DNA of 64,000 bases from JAAXGX01 sp965221595 (GTDB taxonomy: Bacteria > Acidobacteriota > Vicinamibacteria > Vicinamibacterales > UBA8438), in contig OZ244900.1 of NCBI GenBank assembly GCA_965221595.1, forward strand, positions 2,232,001 through 2,296,000, written 5' to 3'. Positions 16,617-24,850 of this stretch are shown piece by piece. Numbering within the stretch: the first letter of the stretch is position 1; each line of letters opens with the position of its first letter. The notes under the pieces were generated by a model that was not told the origin of the DNA, did no database searches, and worked only from the letters and a program-made list of their open reading frames with translations. The position numbers were made by a program, and so were the translations under genes.

Positions 16617-17000
16617 TCATCCCGTGACCAGCGCGTCCAGACGCGCGAGCAGGGCGTCGTAGTCGGCCACCCAGGCCGCGATCGCTGCGGCTGTCTCGTC
16701 CGGCAGACCCATGCGTTCCGCCAGATCGCGGAGATACTGCTCTTCCTCCGCGCTCATTTCATCAGCCAGCGCCAACGTCACCGCGTCCCGGTAGACCAGC
16801 ACGCGCGTGGCCCAGGGCAGCGTCGACAGGTCGCGGGGCACGGCGGGAAGGTGGTCGAGATCGACCCCGAAGTGGGCGGCGTGCGCGTCGAGGAGATCCT
16901 GCTCGGCCGGATGGAGCCCATCCACGTGCGCGATCTCGGACAACGTCGCCAGATACAGCGACGGCGACAGGCCGTCGAGCGGATCGCGCAGCGGGTCCAT
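16617..17000 (-). CDS. TerB-like (tellurite resistance B fold) protein, third gene of the membrane-conflict operon
   Basis: A 127-residue acidic helical protein. The pattern SPSLYLATLSEIAHVDGLHPAEQDLLDAHAAHFGVD, then RVLVYRDAVTLALADEMSAEEEQYLRDLAERMGL, shows two helix-turn units. Each carries the D-G/E-x-xx-E-x-x-xL acidic signature of TerB/DjlA-like domains, which bind divalent metal. TerB proteins are associated with membrane-linked stress and phage-response systems. ATG 17000 lies 2 bases after the stop of the preceding gene and is preceded by AGGGG; a GTG at 17006 overlapping that stop is the alternative. The position in the operon suggests it works with the two glycine-rich membrane proteins, as a regulator, sensor or immunity-like partner. 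Confidence 0.7.
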   Translation of the reverse strand: MDPLRDPLDGLSPSLYLATLSEIAHVDGLHPAEQDLLDAHAAHFGVDLDHLPAVPRDLSTLPWATRVLVYRDAVTLALADEMSAEEEQYLRDLAERMGLPDETAAAIAAWVADYDALLARLDALVTG

Positions 17001-17002
17001 GT

Positions 17003-18460
17003 TCACCCCTGGATGAAGGCGTCGACGTCCCTGGTCGTACGGAGAATGCGCTCCTCGGGCACGCCGACGGCTTCCGCAACCCGGACACTGGCGTCAAGCA
17101 GGGTGCGGTTGCACTCCACATCGAACGCAGTTGCCGCCAGGCGCTCCAGGCTGCCGAACCAGGCGTCCAACCGCTGCACGAGGGCACCGTACTCCGCGTC
17201 GAGCTGCGCCCGGGCGTACCGCTCGTACGCGTCGAGCCGGGCGGTCAGGGCGGACGCCGATTGCCCCAGGCCATCCCTGAGCGCCGACGCGACGATCTGC
17301 CCCGCGAGGCTTCCGAGCAGCGCGCCCAGCAGCGGGATCGGCACCAGCGTCTGGCCGGCGGCGGCCGCCAGTCCCGCGACGGCGGCATCCAGCGCGACGA
17401 CGTGGGACAGTTCGACGAACTGAGCGCCGTCTATCGCGCCGGCACCATAGGGCTGCAGGAGCGCGCCGATGCCCAGGAGCGCGCCGACCAGCGAGCCGGC
17501 CGACGGGGCGGCCAGCGCGGTGGCGTTGGTCAGGCCGTAGACGGCGCTGCCCGCGACGGCGCCGCTGCCGGCACCCATCGCCGCCACGACCCCGACGTCC
17601 CGCCAGTCCTGCCTCGAGAATTCTCCCCGGAAGGGGTTCCTGCCGTCGCGGCATTTGACCCAGATCGCCTGCGCCAGGCCGACGCCGCCGCCGGCCGCGG
17701 CGCCGACCGCGGCCGCCCTGCCCAATCCGGCCCATGTGGGGCCGTGTTCGGCCGCCGCCGCCTGGCGCAGGTCGTCGTCCGCGCGGACGAGTCGGTTTTC
17801 GCGGTCCTGAAGGGTGTCGTGCACCCGCCCCCGCTGCACCTCGGCGTAGCTGGCATCACCCGGCTCGATCAGGTCTTCGGCCGACCGCCCCGTCGCCCGT
17901 TCGAGATCGTCGACTCCACGTTCGACGACGGCGGCGCGCCGGTCGGCCCAACCCGTCACGCTGCCTGTCGCGCGCTGCTCCTCCAGCTGCCGGTACTGGT
18001 CACGGGGAATGTGGTAGCGGCCGCCCGCGCCGACGAAGTCCGGGTTCTTCCCGGCATGGGACGCGACAGCTTCCAGCGTGTTGCGCAAGCCATTGTGGTA
18101 CTTGGACTGGATGTCGATGCCGGCCACCCGGTAGTCCACCGGGCCGGTGCGCAGAACCCCGTCGAACGTCGCCGCCGGCGGCCGGCCGTGGAGCACGTCC
18201 AAGGCACGGCTCACAGCCACATTCACCTGCTCGGCGATCTCGCCGTGTTTGGTGTCCGTGCGGCCGAGGATATTCGCGGGCGATCCCACGAAGTCCCGGA
18301 CGACCTGCAGTTCCCGCAGCGCGCCCAGGAATGCCCGGTCCTGCTCCCGCAGCGCGGCGGCAAGCTCGCCTCCGCGCTGCGCGGCGTCCAAGGCGCTCCA
18401 CGCAGCGGCAACCTGCGCCGCGACGGGCGCCACGGCGCGAGCGGCGGGAGGCGGCTTCAC
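17003..18460 (-). CDS. Glycine-rich membrane protein with a PD-(D/E)XK-like domain, second gene of the membrane-conflict operon
   Basis: A 485-residue protein of no named family. Residues about 60-160 read ILGRTDTKHGEIAEQVNVAV, VDYRVAGIDIQSKYHNG and GGRYHIPRDQY. The spacing of E74, D109 and Q118-x-K120 recalls a PD-(D/E)XK nuclease core with Gln in the second acidic position. A charged helical linker (160-240) follows. Then comes a glycine- and alanine-rich membrane region (about 243-395: GRAAAVGAAAGGGVGLAQAI, VAAMGAGSGAVAGSAVYGLTN, TLVPIPLLGALLGSLAGQIV), and the protein ends in a coiled tail. GTG 18460 overlaps the previous stop as GTGA and has a GGAAGGA Shine-Dalgarno, so it is translationally coupled. 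From memory, proteins of this layout are scattered across distant bacteria. The nuclease reading is an inference. Confidence 0.6.
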   Translation of the reverse strand: MKPPPAARAVAPVAAQVAAAWSALDAAQRGGELAAALREQDRAFLGALRELQVVRDFVGSPANILGRTDTKHGEIAEQVNVAVSRALDVLHGRPPAATFDGVLRTGPVDYRVAGIDIQSKYHNGLRNTLEAVASHAGKNPDFVGAGGRYHIPRDQYRQLEEQRATGSVTGWADRRAAVVERGVDDLERATGRSAEDLIEPGDASYAEVQRGRVHDTLQDRENRLVRADDDLRQAAAAEHGPTWAGLGRAAAVGAAAGGGVGLAQAIWVKCRDGRNPFRGEFSRQDWRDVGVVAAMGAGSGAVAGSAVYGLTNATALAAPSAGSLVGALLGIGALLQPYGAGAIDGAQFVELSHVVALDAAVAGLAAAAGQTLVPIPLLGALLGSLAGQIVASALRDGLGQSASALTARLDAYERYARAQLDAEYGALVQRLDAWFGSLERLAATAFDVECNRTLLDASVRVAEAVGVPEERILRTTRDVDAFIQG

Positions 18461-19425
18461 AATACGGCTTCCTTCCGAATCAGTTCGCTGAGCGAGCCGA
18501 TGCAATTGATGAGGGCACCGAGACGTTCCTTCTGTCCGGCATCGAATTGCCGGTAGTCGCGCGGAGCGCCTTGGCGGAGCCGGTCCAGCAAGGCCAGCGT
18601 CCCTTCGGTGTACATCCGCGTACTCGTCTCGAGCCCCGTAATCTCCCGGTGGGCCACCCGCAGCGCGCGGATCTCTCCTTCGACCTGAACCTGCTGCTGC
18701 AACGCCTGCTGCGCGACGACACCGTTGCGGTAGTGCAGATAGGCGCCCGAGCCCACGAGCGCGAGACCGCCGATGGTCCACCCGACGGGCCCGGCCAGGG
18801 CCAGCAGGGCGTTGCCGGCCGCCATGCCGCCGCCGCCGGCCGCGAGCGCGCCGCCGCCCAGCCAGGCGAGCGCCGCGTTGGTGGCCGCGGCCCCGGACAG
18901 CATGGAGATGGCCGTTCCCGTCGAGGCCGTACCGAACGTCGTCGCCACCGCCAGGGCCGCGGAGGGGCCGAACGCCGCCAGGCCGACGCCCGCCGCCGCC
19001 CCGGCCAAGCCTACGCCGCTCCCAATCGTGTCGACCTGCGCGGCTTCGCTCTCGATGCGTTGCACCGCGGCATCGAACCGATCGATCGCGATTCGAAACG
19101 CGCGCACCGACTTGTCGAACGCCTTCGGAACGTTCGCCAGTCCGTTCACATACGCCTCGACCGGCGCGATGACCTCGGCGACGACCCGCTGCCGTTGCTC
19201 CAACAGTCGCACGCTGGCCTGTTCGACCTGCTCGCGAAGGGTTTCGTGTTCCGCAATCGAAGCCCGAAGCTTCCCGAGCGCCGCGCTGCGCGCAGACACA
19301 TTGAAGACGCTGGCCCCGACCTGCCCGACCGCGTCGCGAACCGCCCGTTTCCGGATGAAGTCGGCACGGTCCGGCTTCACGCCGGCGTCGGTCGCTGCGC
19401 GCGCGGTCGCGCTGGGGTCGGACAC
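18457..19425 (-). CDS. Coiled-coil protein with a glycine-rich membrane-insertion region, first gene of the membrane-conflict operon
   Basis: A 322-residue protein. Residues 20-130 form long amphipathic helices (GKLRASIAEHETLREQVEQA; RLLEQRQRVVAEVIAPVEAY; FDKSVRAFRIAIDRFDAAVQ). Residues 135-230 are a dense Gly/Ala membrane-active hairpin containing GTASTGTAISMLSGAA, TNAALAWLGGGALAAGGGG and GPVGWTIGGLALVGSGAYL. Residues 235-322 return to charged helices. The STGTAI...GAAATNA...GGG(S/A)LAAGGGGMA block is, as I recall, shared by uncharacterised membrane proteins in defence-like loci. Start GTG 19425 is supported by a TACGAT box exactly 6 bases upstream, which would give a leaderless mRNA. No enzymatic motif is visible. 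Pore formation or membrane sensing is an inference. Confidence 0.65.
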   Translation of the reverse strand: MSDPSATARAATDAGVKPDRADFIRKRAVRDAVGQVGASVFNVSARSAALGKLRASIAEHETLREQVEQASVRLLEQRQRVVAEVIAPVEAYVNGLANVPKAFDKSVRAFRIAIDRFDAAVQRIESEAAQVDTIGSGVGLAGAAAGVGLAAFGPSAALAVATTFGTASTGTAISMLSGAAATNAALAWLGGGALAAGGGGMAAGNALLALAGPVGWTIGGLALVGSGAYLHYRNGVVAQQALQQQVQVEGEIRALRVAHREITGLETSTRMYTEGTLALLDRLRQGAPRDYRQFDAGQKERLGALINCIGSLSELIRKEAVL

Positions 19426-19431
19426 CGCGCC

Positions 19432-19437
19432 ATCGTA
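19432..19437 (-). promoter_or_regulatory. Promoter -10 box for a leaderless operon
   Basis: TACGAT on the reverse strand, 6 bases before GTG 19425. Transcription would begin at or next to the start codon. No good -35 hexamer was found at the expected distance. Confidence 0.45.
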
Positions 19438-19476
19438 GCACGGTGCCCACCTGGCTCCGCCCGGCCCGCGGCGCCG

Positions 19477-20265
19477 TCAAATCCGCCGCGCGATGACCAC
19501 CCAGACTTCCGCGCCGGGCGACCACTCCGCGCCGGCGTAGTCACCCAGGACAGCGTCGACGCGGAAGCCGGCGGCCTCGAGGCGCTCGGCCAGCTGCGGC
19601 ACCGTGACCGTGCGGAAGGCGAGCGAGAAGCGGTGCACGGTCCGCCCGGAACCGTGCCACTCCTGGAACTCCTGGTCGAAGACCGTCAGGCCGTGCTCGC
19701 GCACCTGCCGCACCGACTCGATCAACGCAACCCGCCGCTGCCGGCCCAGCGGCCCCCGCAGGACTACGCGGCGGCGATACTCCTGCCACTTCGGCAGCTC
19801 CGCCACCAGGTCGATGCCGAACATCCCGCCGCGCGGCAGCACACCGGCCGCCGCCTCGATCGTCGCGGCCAGGTCCTCGTCGGAAAGCAGCGACTGCAAC
19901 ATGCCGTACGGCGCCATGACCAGGCGGCAGCGCCAGCGCCGACGGAACGGCAGGGCGCGGATGTCGCCGCGCACGAGGGACGCCCGGCCGGCCAGGCCCG
20001 CCCGCCGCAGCCGCGACCGCAGCCGGCGCAGCATCGCCTCCGACCGGTCGATGCCTACGAAGCGGGGCACGACCCGCGCCACGGCCACGGACAGGCGGCC
20101 GGTGCCGCAGCCCAGCTCCAGCACCGGTCCCGCCGCGCGCCGGGCCAGATCGGTCCAGAAGCGGACGTCGCGGCGGCCGATGGTACGCCGGTTCTCCCAG
20201 TCGTAGAACGGTGCGTAGGTGTCCCAGCCCCGCCAGCCGGCGGCGCTGCTGTCGGTAGTTTTCAC
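19477..20265 (-). CDS. Class I SAM-dependent methyltransferase
   Basis: A 262-residue protein with the Rossmann-type AdoMet site: motif I GPVLELGCGTGRLSVAVA, acidic motif II FVGIDRSEAMLRRL, motif III RGDIRALPF, and motif IV region CRLVMAPYGMLQSLLSD. The N-terminal WDTYAPFYDWEN is typical of small-molecule methyltransferases of this fold. The C-terminal beta-rich part includes TVHRFSLAFRTVTVPQLAERLEAAGF. The substrate is not predictable. GTG 20265 is the likely start, because upstream residues are not conserved and cross the shared promoter with the PQQ dehydrogenase gene. It is divergent from that gene and 51 bp downstream of the start of the glycine-rich operon on the same strand. Confidence 0.85.
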   Translation of the reverse strand: MKTTDSSAAGWRGWDTYAPFYDWENRRTIGRRDVRFWTDLARRAAGPVLELGCGTGRLSVAVARVVPRFVGIDRSEAMLRRLRSRLRRAGLAGRASLVRGDIRALPFRRRWRCRLVMAPYGMLQSLLSDEDLAATIEAAAGVLPRGGMFGIDLVAELPKWQEYRRRVVLRGPLGRQRRVALIESVRQVREHGLTVFDQEFQEWHGSGRTVHRFSLAFRTVTVPQLAERLEAAGFRVDAVLGDYAGAEWSPGAEVWVVIARRI

Positions 20266-20287
20266 AACCCGTTCCGCCGTGGTAGCC

Positions 20288-20297
20288 GTAGTATAGG
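20288..20297. promoter_or_regulatory. Overlapping divergent -10 elements
   Basis: GTAGTATAG reads as TAGTAT/TATAGG on the forward strand and TATACT on the reverse strand. It can therefore serve as a -10 box for both the PQQ dehydrogenase (ATG 20325) and the methyltransferase (GTG 20265). The two polymerases would compete for the site. Confidence 0.4.
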
Positions 20298-20324
20298 GAA
20301 GCGAATTGAAGGGAGGCTGCCCGC

Positions 20325-22436
20325 ATGCGGTTGCTGCTGATTGCATCCATCGTCGCGTCAGTCGCCGGCGGCGCCGCGCGCGTCCACGGCCAGCCGGCCC
20401 AGGAGCCCTGGCAGACCTACGGCACCGCGGACGGCGAGTGGCGCAGCTACGCCGGCGACATCGCCGGCACCAAGTACTCGCCGCTCGACCAGATCGACGC
20501 CGGCAACTTCGGCGATCTGGAGATCGCCTGGGAGTGGACGTCGGTAGACAACTTCGTCAGCCGGACCACCCCCGGCGGCGGCGCATGGTGGGCCCCGCTG
20601 GACACCGTCGTCGAGTCGCTGGTCGCGGAGACGCCGGACCTCTACCGCAGCAGCCAGCCGCCCAACCCGTCGCGCCTCCAGGCGACGCCGCTGATGGTGG
20701 GCGGCGTGCTGTACTTCAACACGCCGCTGTCGCAGGGCGTGGCGGTCGACGCAGCCAGCGGCGAGACGCTGTGGGTCTTCAATCCCCGGAGCTACGAGGA
20801 AGGCACACCGAGCATGAGCTCGCCCTGGACGCAGCGCGGCGTCGCCTACTGGACCGACGGCGCGGGCGACGAGCGCATCTTCTGGGGCACCGGCAACGGT
20901 TACGTGGTGTGCGTCGCGGCCGCGACCGGCCGGCCGTGCCCCGACTTCGGGCCGGACGGCAGCGGCATGGTAGACGCGATGGTCGGCATCCCGCGCGTCG
21001 AGCGCGAGGCGCGCGACTACCTCAACGCCCTCCTCTACTCGATCAACTCGCCCCCGATCGTCGTGCGCGACCGGGTGATCCACGGCTCGCAGATTGCCGA
21101 CCGGCGCATCACGAAGGAGGCGCCGCCGGGCTGGGTGCGCGCCTGGGACGTGCGCACCGGCGAGCACGCCTGGGACTTCCATACGGTGCCGAACAGCCCC
21201 GACGAGTTCGGCGCGCAGACCTGGCTCAACGACTCGTGGCGCTACTCGGGCAACGCCAACGTGTGGTCGATGCTGGCCGGCGACAACGAGCTGGGCCACG
21301 TCTACCTGCCCACCGGTACAACCACCAACGACTACTACGGTGCCGACCGGCCCGGCGACAACCTCTTCTCGGAGTCGATCATCGCGGTCGACGTCGAGAC
21401 CGGCCAGCGGGTGTGGCACTTCCAGGCCGTCCACCACGGCCTGTGGGACTACGACTTCCCGACGCACCCCAACCTGGTGGACGTGGTGGTCGACGGGCGC
21501 CCGATCCGGGCGCTGGTCCAGGTCAGCAAGCAGGCCTTCGTCTACGCCTTCGACCGCGTGACCGGCGAGCCGATCTGGCCGATCGAGGAACGCCCGGTAC
21601 CGCAGGAAACGAACATGCCGGGCGAGGTGCCGGCGCCGACGCAGCCGTTCCCGACGAAGCCGGCGCCGTTCGACTACCAGGGCGTGACCATCGACGACCT
21701 GGTCGACTTCACGCCGGAGCTGCGCCGGATGGCGATCGAGGTGGTCGACAATTACCGGATCGGGCCGCTGTTCACGCCGCCCGGGCGGGCCGTCCCGGGC
21801 GGCACGCAGGGCACCCTGATGCGGCCGCCGGACTTCGGCGCAGCGGGCTGGGCCGGCGCCGCCGTCGACCCCGAGACGGGGATGCTCTACATCCCGTCGC
21901 GCAACGTAGCCGTCGCCATCCCCCTCTACACGCCCGACCCGGCCCTCGGCGCCACGATGCGCTACACGCACGGCGCGCCCGAGGCGGAACGGCTGCGCCA
22001 GTTGCGGGCGGGGCTCTCCTACCAGGCGCGCATGCCGCAGGGCCTGCCGCTGCTCAAGCCGCCCTACTCGCGGATCACCGCCATCGACATGAACACCGGC
22101 GAGCACGCCTGGATGGTGCCCCTCGGCAACGGCGACCGCATCCGCAACCACCCCCGCCTGCGCCACCTGAACCTGCCGCCGCTCGGCGACGGCACCATCG
22201 GCGGGCCGCTGCTGACGAAGACGCTGCTCATCAGCACCGTGCCGACCGCCGGCAGCACGGGCGGACCGGCCCTGGTGGCGTGGGACAAGCAGACCGGCGC
22301 CATCCGCGGCACGGTCGACCTGCCCGCCGGCACCATAGGCACGCCGATGACCTACCTGGTGGACGGCCGGCAGCACATCGCCGTCACCATCGGGGGCGGG
22401 CCACGGCTGGTGGCCTTCGCCCTGCCGGCGGACTGA
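20325..22436 (+). CDS. PQQ-dependent dehydrogenase (quinoprotein alcohol/glucose dehydrogenase type)
   Basis: A 703-residue exported protein with a Sec signal (RLLLIASIVASVAGGAARVHG). The eight-bladed PQQ propeller opens with EWRSYAGDIAGTKYSPLDQI and shows tryptophan-docking blades such as GVAVDAASGETLWVFNPRSY, VRAWDVRTGEHAWDFHTVPN and IIAVDVETGQRVWHFQAVHH. Also present are HHGLWDYDFPTHPNLVDV, KQAFVYAFDRVTGEPIWPIE and the closing GTIGTPMTYLVDGRQHIAV. There is no C-terminal cytochrome c domain, so electrons must pass to a separate carrier. A GGGAGG Shine-Dalgarno lies 8 bases before the ATG. Oxidation of an alcohol or sugar in the periplasm is expected; the substrate is unknown. Confidence 0.9.
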   Translation: MRLLLIASIVASVAGGAARVHGQPAQEPWQTYGTADGEWRSYAGDIAGTKYSPLDQIDAGNFGDLEIAWEWTSVDNFVSRTTPGGGAWWAPLDTVVESLVAETPDLYRSSQPPNPSRLQATPLMVGGVLYFNTPLSQGVAVDAASGETLWVFNPRSYEEGTPSMSSPWTQRGVAYWTDGAGDERIFWGTGNGYVVCVAAATGRPCPDFGPDGSGMVDAMVGIPRVEREARDYLNALLYSINSPPIVVRDRVIHGSQIADRRITKEAPPGWVRAWDVRTGEHAWDFHTVPNSPDEFGAQTWLNDSWRYSGNANVWSMLAGDNELGHVYLPTGTTTNDYYGADRPGDNLFSESIIAVDVETGQRVWHFQAVHHGLWDYDFPTHPNLVDVVVDGRPIRALVQVSKQAFVYAFDRVTGEPIWPIEERPVPQETNMPGEVPAPTQPFPTKPAPFDYQGVTIDDLVDFTPELRRMAIEVVDNYRIGPLFTPPGRAVPGGTQGTLMRPPDFGAAGWAGAAVDPETGMLYIPSRNVAVAIPLYTPDPALGATMRYTHGAPEAERLRQLRAGLSYQARMPQGLPLLKPPYSRITAIDMNTGEHAWMVPLGNGDRIRNHPRLRHLNLPPLGDGTIGGPLLTKTLLISTVPTAGSTGGPALVAWDKQTGAIRGTVDLPAGTIGTPMTYLVDGRQHIAVTIGGGPRLVAFALPAD

Positions 22437-22465
22437 CGGCAGGGGCCTTGTCAGCCGGGCGCCGG

Positions 22466-22481
22466 GCGCCGGGCCCGGCGC
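22466..22481. terminator. GC-rich palindrome between convergent genes
   Basis: GCGCCGGG followed directly by CCCGGCGC forms a perfect 16-base palindrome in the 114 bp between the convergent PQQ dehydrogenase and SRPBCC genes. There is no T-run, and the zero-base loop cannot fold fully. It may act with flanking GC repeats as a bidirectional terminator. Confidence 0.25.
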
Positions 22482-22550
22482 GGGGCGGGGCGGGGTTGCA
22501 CCGCGGGCTGCCGAGGATGGAGTCCGGCGCGCAGCCCGGTCCGCCGGCAG

Positions 22551-23045
22551 TCAGCCGAAGACCCGCGCCACCGCGCGGCGCCGGTATTCGAAGATGGCCC
22601 GCAGGTCGGCGAAGACCCAGCCGAGCAGGAATGTCCGCGCCAGCGGACGGCAGTACATGTCGAACAGCACCACGTCGTTGATCAACGTACCGCCGCCGAA
22701 AACCTGGAACGTGTGCGTATGACGCCACGTCCGGAAGGGTCCGCGCACCTGGCGGTCGACGAAGCGGTAGGGCGGCTCCCACGCGTCGATGCGCGTACGC
22801 CAACGGACGGGGAGACGGTGCAGACGCAATGCGTAATCGATGCGGGCACCCGCTGCCAACGGCTCCGACGAGACGTGCAGGATGCGGAAGTGCAGAAAGG
22901 CGGGCGTGATGTGCTCCAGGTTGCGGGCCGTCGCAAAGAAGGGAAAGACCTCGGCCAGCGGCCGCGGCACGTGCTGCGTGCACGTCAACTGCCAGCCGGC
23001 GGCGGCCGGCTCGATCGCAATCCCCCCTGTCGTCAGCCTGTCCAT
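22551..23045 (-). CDS. SRPBCC (START-like) domain protein
   Basis: A 164-residue single-domain protein of the SRPBCC helix-grip fold: CTQHVPRPLAEVFPFFATARNLEHITPAFLHF, IDYALRLHRLPVRWRTRI, YRFVDRQVRGPFRTWRHTH and the C-terminal helix ADLRAIFEYRRRAVARVFG. Such domains bind hydrophobic ligands, and this subgroup is often seen next to or fused with TIGR01777 epimerases. The neighbouring forward-strand gene has just such a fusion, with the related FVDRQLSGPFRAWTHRH. ATG 23045 is followed by the conserved domain; an earlier ATG 23099 adds a basic tail. It is transcribed divergently from the fusion gene across 278 bp. The ligand is unknown. Confidence 0.75.
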   Translation of the reverse strand: MDRLTTGGIAIEPAAAGWQLTCTQHVPRPLAEVFPFFATARNLEHITPAFLHFRILHVSSEPLAAGARIDYALRLHRLPVRWRTRIDAWEPPYRFVDRQVRGPFRTWRHTHTFQVFGGGTLINDVVLFDMYCRPLARTFLLGWVFADLRAIFEYRRRAVARVFG

Positions 23046-23323
23046 CGCCAGCCGGGCGTCCCGGCAGTTCACGCGTCGTCCCGGCGCGCCGCCCGGCACC
23101 CGCCCGGCGCGCTAGGCGCCCAGGTCGTTCCACGGCGCGGACGCCTAACGCTACTGTAAGCTGAACTCGAGATGCAGTCTACGGACCATGTGCACCGCAA
23201 CCTCGCCTCCCGTCACGTCGCATCGCTCGACCGCGCCGCAACCGGGCGCTGTGCCGGCGGTCGCGCGCTTCCCCCGCCCGTCCGGCCGCAGCCTCTGCCG
23301 GTGCCCGCGGCGGCGGCGAAGCC

Positions 23324-24700
23324 ATGAGCGGTCGCTGCCGGCGCGCCGCGGACATGCCGGTGGCGGCCGACGCCCTCTTCGAGTGGCACCGCCGGCCGGG
23401 TGCGTTCGAGCGGCTGGCGCCCCCCTGGCAGCGCGTCGCGGTCGTCGCGCGCAGCGGCGGGAGCCTCGAGCCGGGCAGCCGGCTGACGCTGCGGCTGCAC
23501 GCCGGGCCGCTGGCCGTGGACTGGGTGGCGGAACACGGACCGCTCGAACCCGGACGTTCGTTCGTCGACCGCCAGCTCTCCGGCCCCTTTCGGGCCTGGA
23601 CGCATCGGCACCTCTGCGAGCCCCGCGGCCCGGACGCCTCGATGCTCGTCGACGACGTGCAATACGAGCTGTTCGGGGGTCCCGTCGGCGCGCTCGGAGA
23701 CGGCTACGCACGACGCACTATCGAGCGCCTGCTGGCGTACCGGCAGCGGGTGACCGCCCGCGATCTGGGCTGGCATAATCAGTACGGAGGACAAGCGATG
23801 AAAGTGGCCGTCACCGGGGCTACGGGGTTGATCGGGTCGGCGCTCGTGCCGTTCCTGAAAAGCGGCGGCCACGACGTGGTGTCGCTGCGCCGGGCACCTG
23901 CGGCGGGGGACGGGGCACCGAGCTGGGACCCGGCCAGCGGCGCCGTTTCCGCCGGCGCACTCGACGGCGTGGACGCCGTCGTACACCTGGCGGGCGAGAG
24001 CGTCGCGGGCGGGCGCTGGACGGCCGCGCGCAAAGCGCGCATCCGCGACAGCCGCGTGGACGGGACGCAGCGGCTGGCCGAAACGCTGGCCGGCCTCGCG
24101 GACCGGCCACGGACGCTCGTCGCCGCCTCGGCCATCGGCTTCTACGGCGACCGCGGCGACGCGCGGCTCGACGAGGCGGACGCACCGGGCAGCGACTTCC
24201 TGGCCGATGTGTGCCAGGCCTGGGAGGCGGCCGCCACACCGGCGCGCAACGCCCGCATCCGCGTGGTGCACCTGCGGATCGGCATCGTGCTCACGCCGGC
24301 GGGCGGCGCGCTCGGACAGATGCTCCTGCCGTTCCGGCTGGGCGTCGGCGGGGTGATCGGCTCCGGTCGGCAGTACATGAGCTGGGTGGCGTTAGACGAC
24401 GTGCTGGGGGGCATCCTGCACGCGCTGCGGACCGACGACCTGGCCGGGCCGGTGAACATGGTCGCGCCCAACCCGGTCACGAACGCCGAGTTCACGAAGA
24501 CGCTGGGACGCGTACTGCGGCGCCCCACCATCCTGCCGCTGCCGGCCTTCGGCGCGCGCCTGGCGTTCGGCGAGATGGCCGACGCCCTGCTGCTGTCGAG
24601 CGCTCGCGTGGAACCCGCGCGCCTGCGGGAGAGCGGCTTCGAGTTCGGCTACCCCCGCCTGGAGGATGCGCTGCGCCACGTGCTCGGCCGGGCGGCCTGA
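23324..24700 (+). CDS. SRPBCC-TIGR01777 epimerase-DUF1731 fusion protein
   Basis: A 458-residue two-part protein. Residues 1-150 are an SRPBCC domain (PVAADALFEWHRRPGAFERL; FVDRQLSGPFRAWTHRH; GYARRTIERLLAYRQRV). Residues 158-458 are a TIGR01777-type NAD(P)-binding epimerase. This part has the Rossmann GATGLIGSALVPFLKSGGH, VVHLAGESVAGGRW, SAIGFYGDRGDARLDE, GVGGVIGSGRQYMSWVALDD and the C-terminal DUF1731 ALLLSSARVEPARLRESGF. The YfcH-like family lacks an assigned substrate; the fused lipid-type binding domain suggests a hydrophobic one. No Shine-Dalgarno is obvious before ATG 23324. An internal ATG at the epimerase start could in principle yield the enzyme alone. Confidence 0.88.
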   Translation: MSGRCRRAADMPVAADALFEWHRRPGAFERLAPPWQRVAVVARSGGSLEPGSRLTLRLHAGPLAVDWVAEHGPLEPGRSFVDRQLSGPFRAWTHRHLCEPRGPDASMLVDDVQYELFGGPVGALGDGYARRTIERLLAYRQRVTARDLGWHNQYGGQAMKVAVTGATGLIGSALVPFLKSGGHDVVSLRRAPAAGDGAPSWDPASGAVSAGALDGVDAVVHLAGESVAGGRWTAARKARIRDSRVDGTQRLAETLAGLADRPRTLVAASAIGFYGDRGDARLDEADAPGSDFLADVCQAWEAAATPARNARIRVVHLRIGIVLTPAGGALGQMLLPFRLGVGGVIGSGRQYMSWVALDDVLGGILHALRTDDLAGPVNMVAPNPVTNAEFTKTLGRVLRRPTILPLPAFGARLAFGEMADALLLSSARVEPARLRESGFEFGYPRLEDALRHVLGRAA

Positions 24701-24760
24701 CGCCGCCTGGCGGGCCCGAAGTCTGCACCGCAGAACCCTGCAGACTCCGCAAGGCGCGCG

Positions 24761-24844
24761 CGGTGCGCCGCGGCGGGAGCAGCGCGGGGCGCAGGAGTCC
24801 CCGCAGGCGAACGCCGGGGGTTCGGGACGCAGCCCCGCCTGAAG
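24761..24844 (+). repeat. Dispersed intergenic repeat, copy A
   Basis: The element begins GGTGCGCCGCGG and ends CGGGACGCAGCCCCGCC plus GAAG. It is related to positions 39126-39212 (reverse orientation) and 59911-59977 (same orientation). It fills the space between the convergent epimerase and haloalkane dehalogenase genes and can fold through its GGGGC/GCCCC ends. Its origin is unknown. Confidence 0.6.
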
Positions 24845-24850
24845 CTAGAG

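Noticed and set aside
17734..20340. Very long forward frame opposite the glycine-rich operon and methyltransferase
   Set aside because: Low-complexity Arg/Pro/Ala translation across several real reverse genes; no motif of its own.
22422..22550. 12-bp inverted repeat CTGCCGGCGGAC/GTCCGCCGGCAG flanking the convergent gap
   Set aside because: One arm is coding sequence at a gene end and the loop is over 100 bp. Likely chance in GC-rich DNA.
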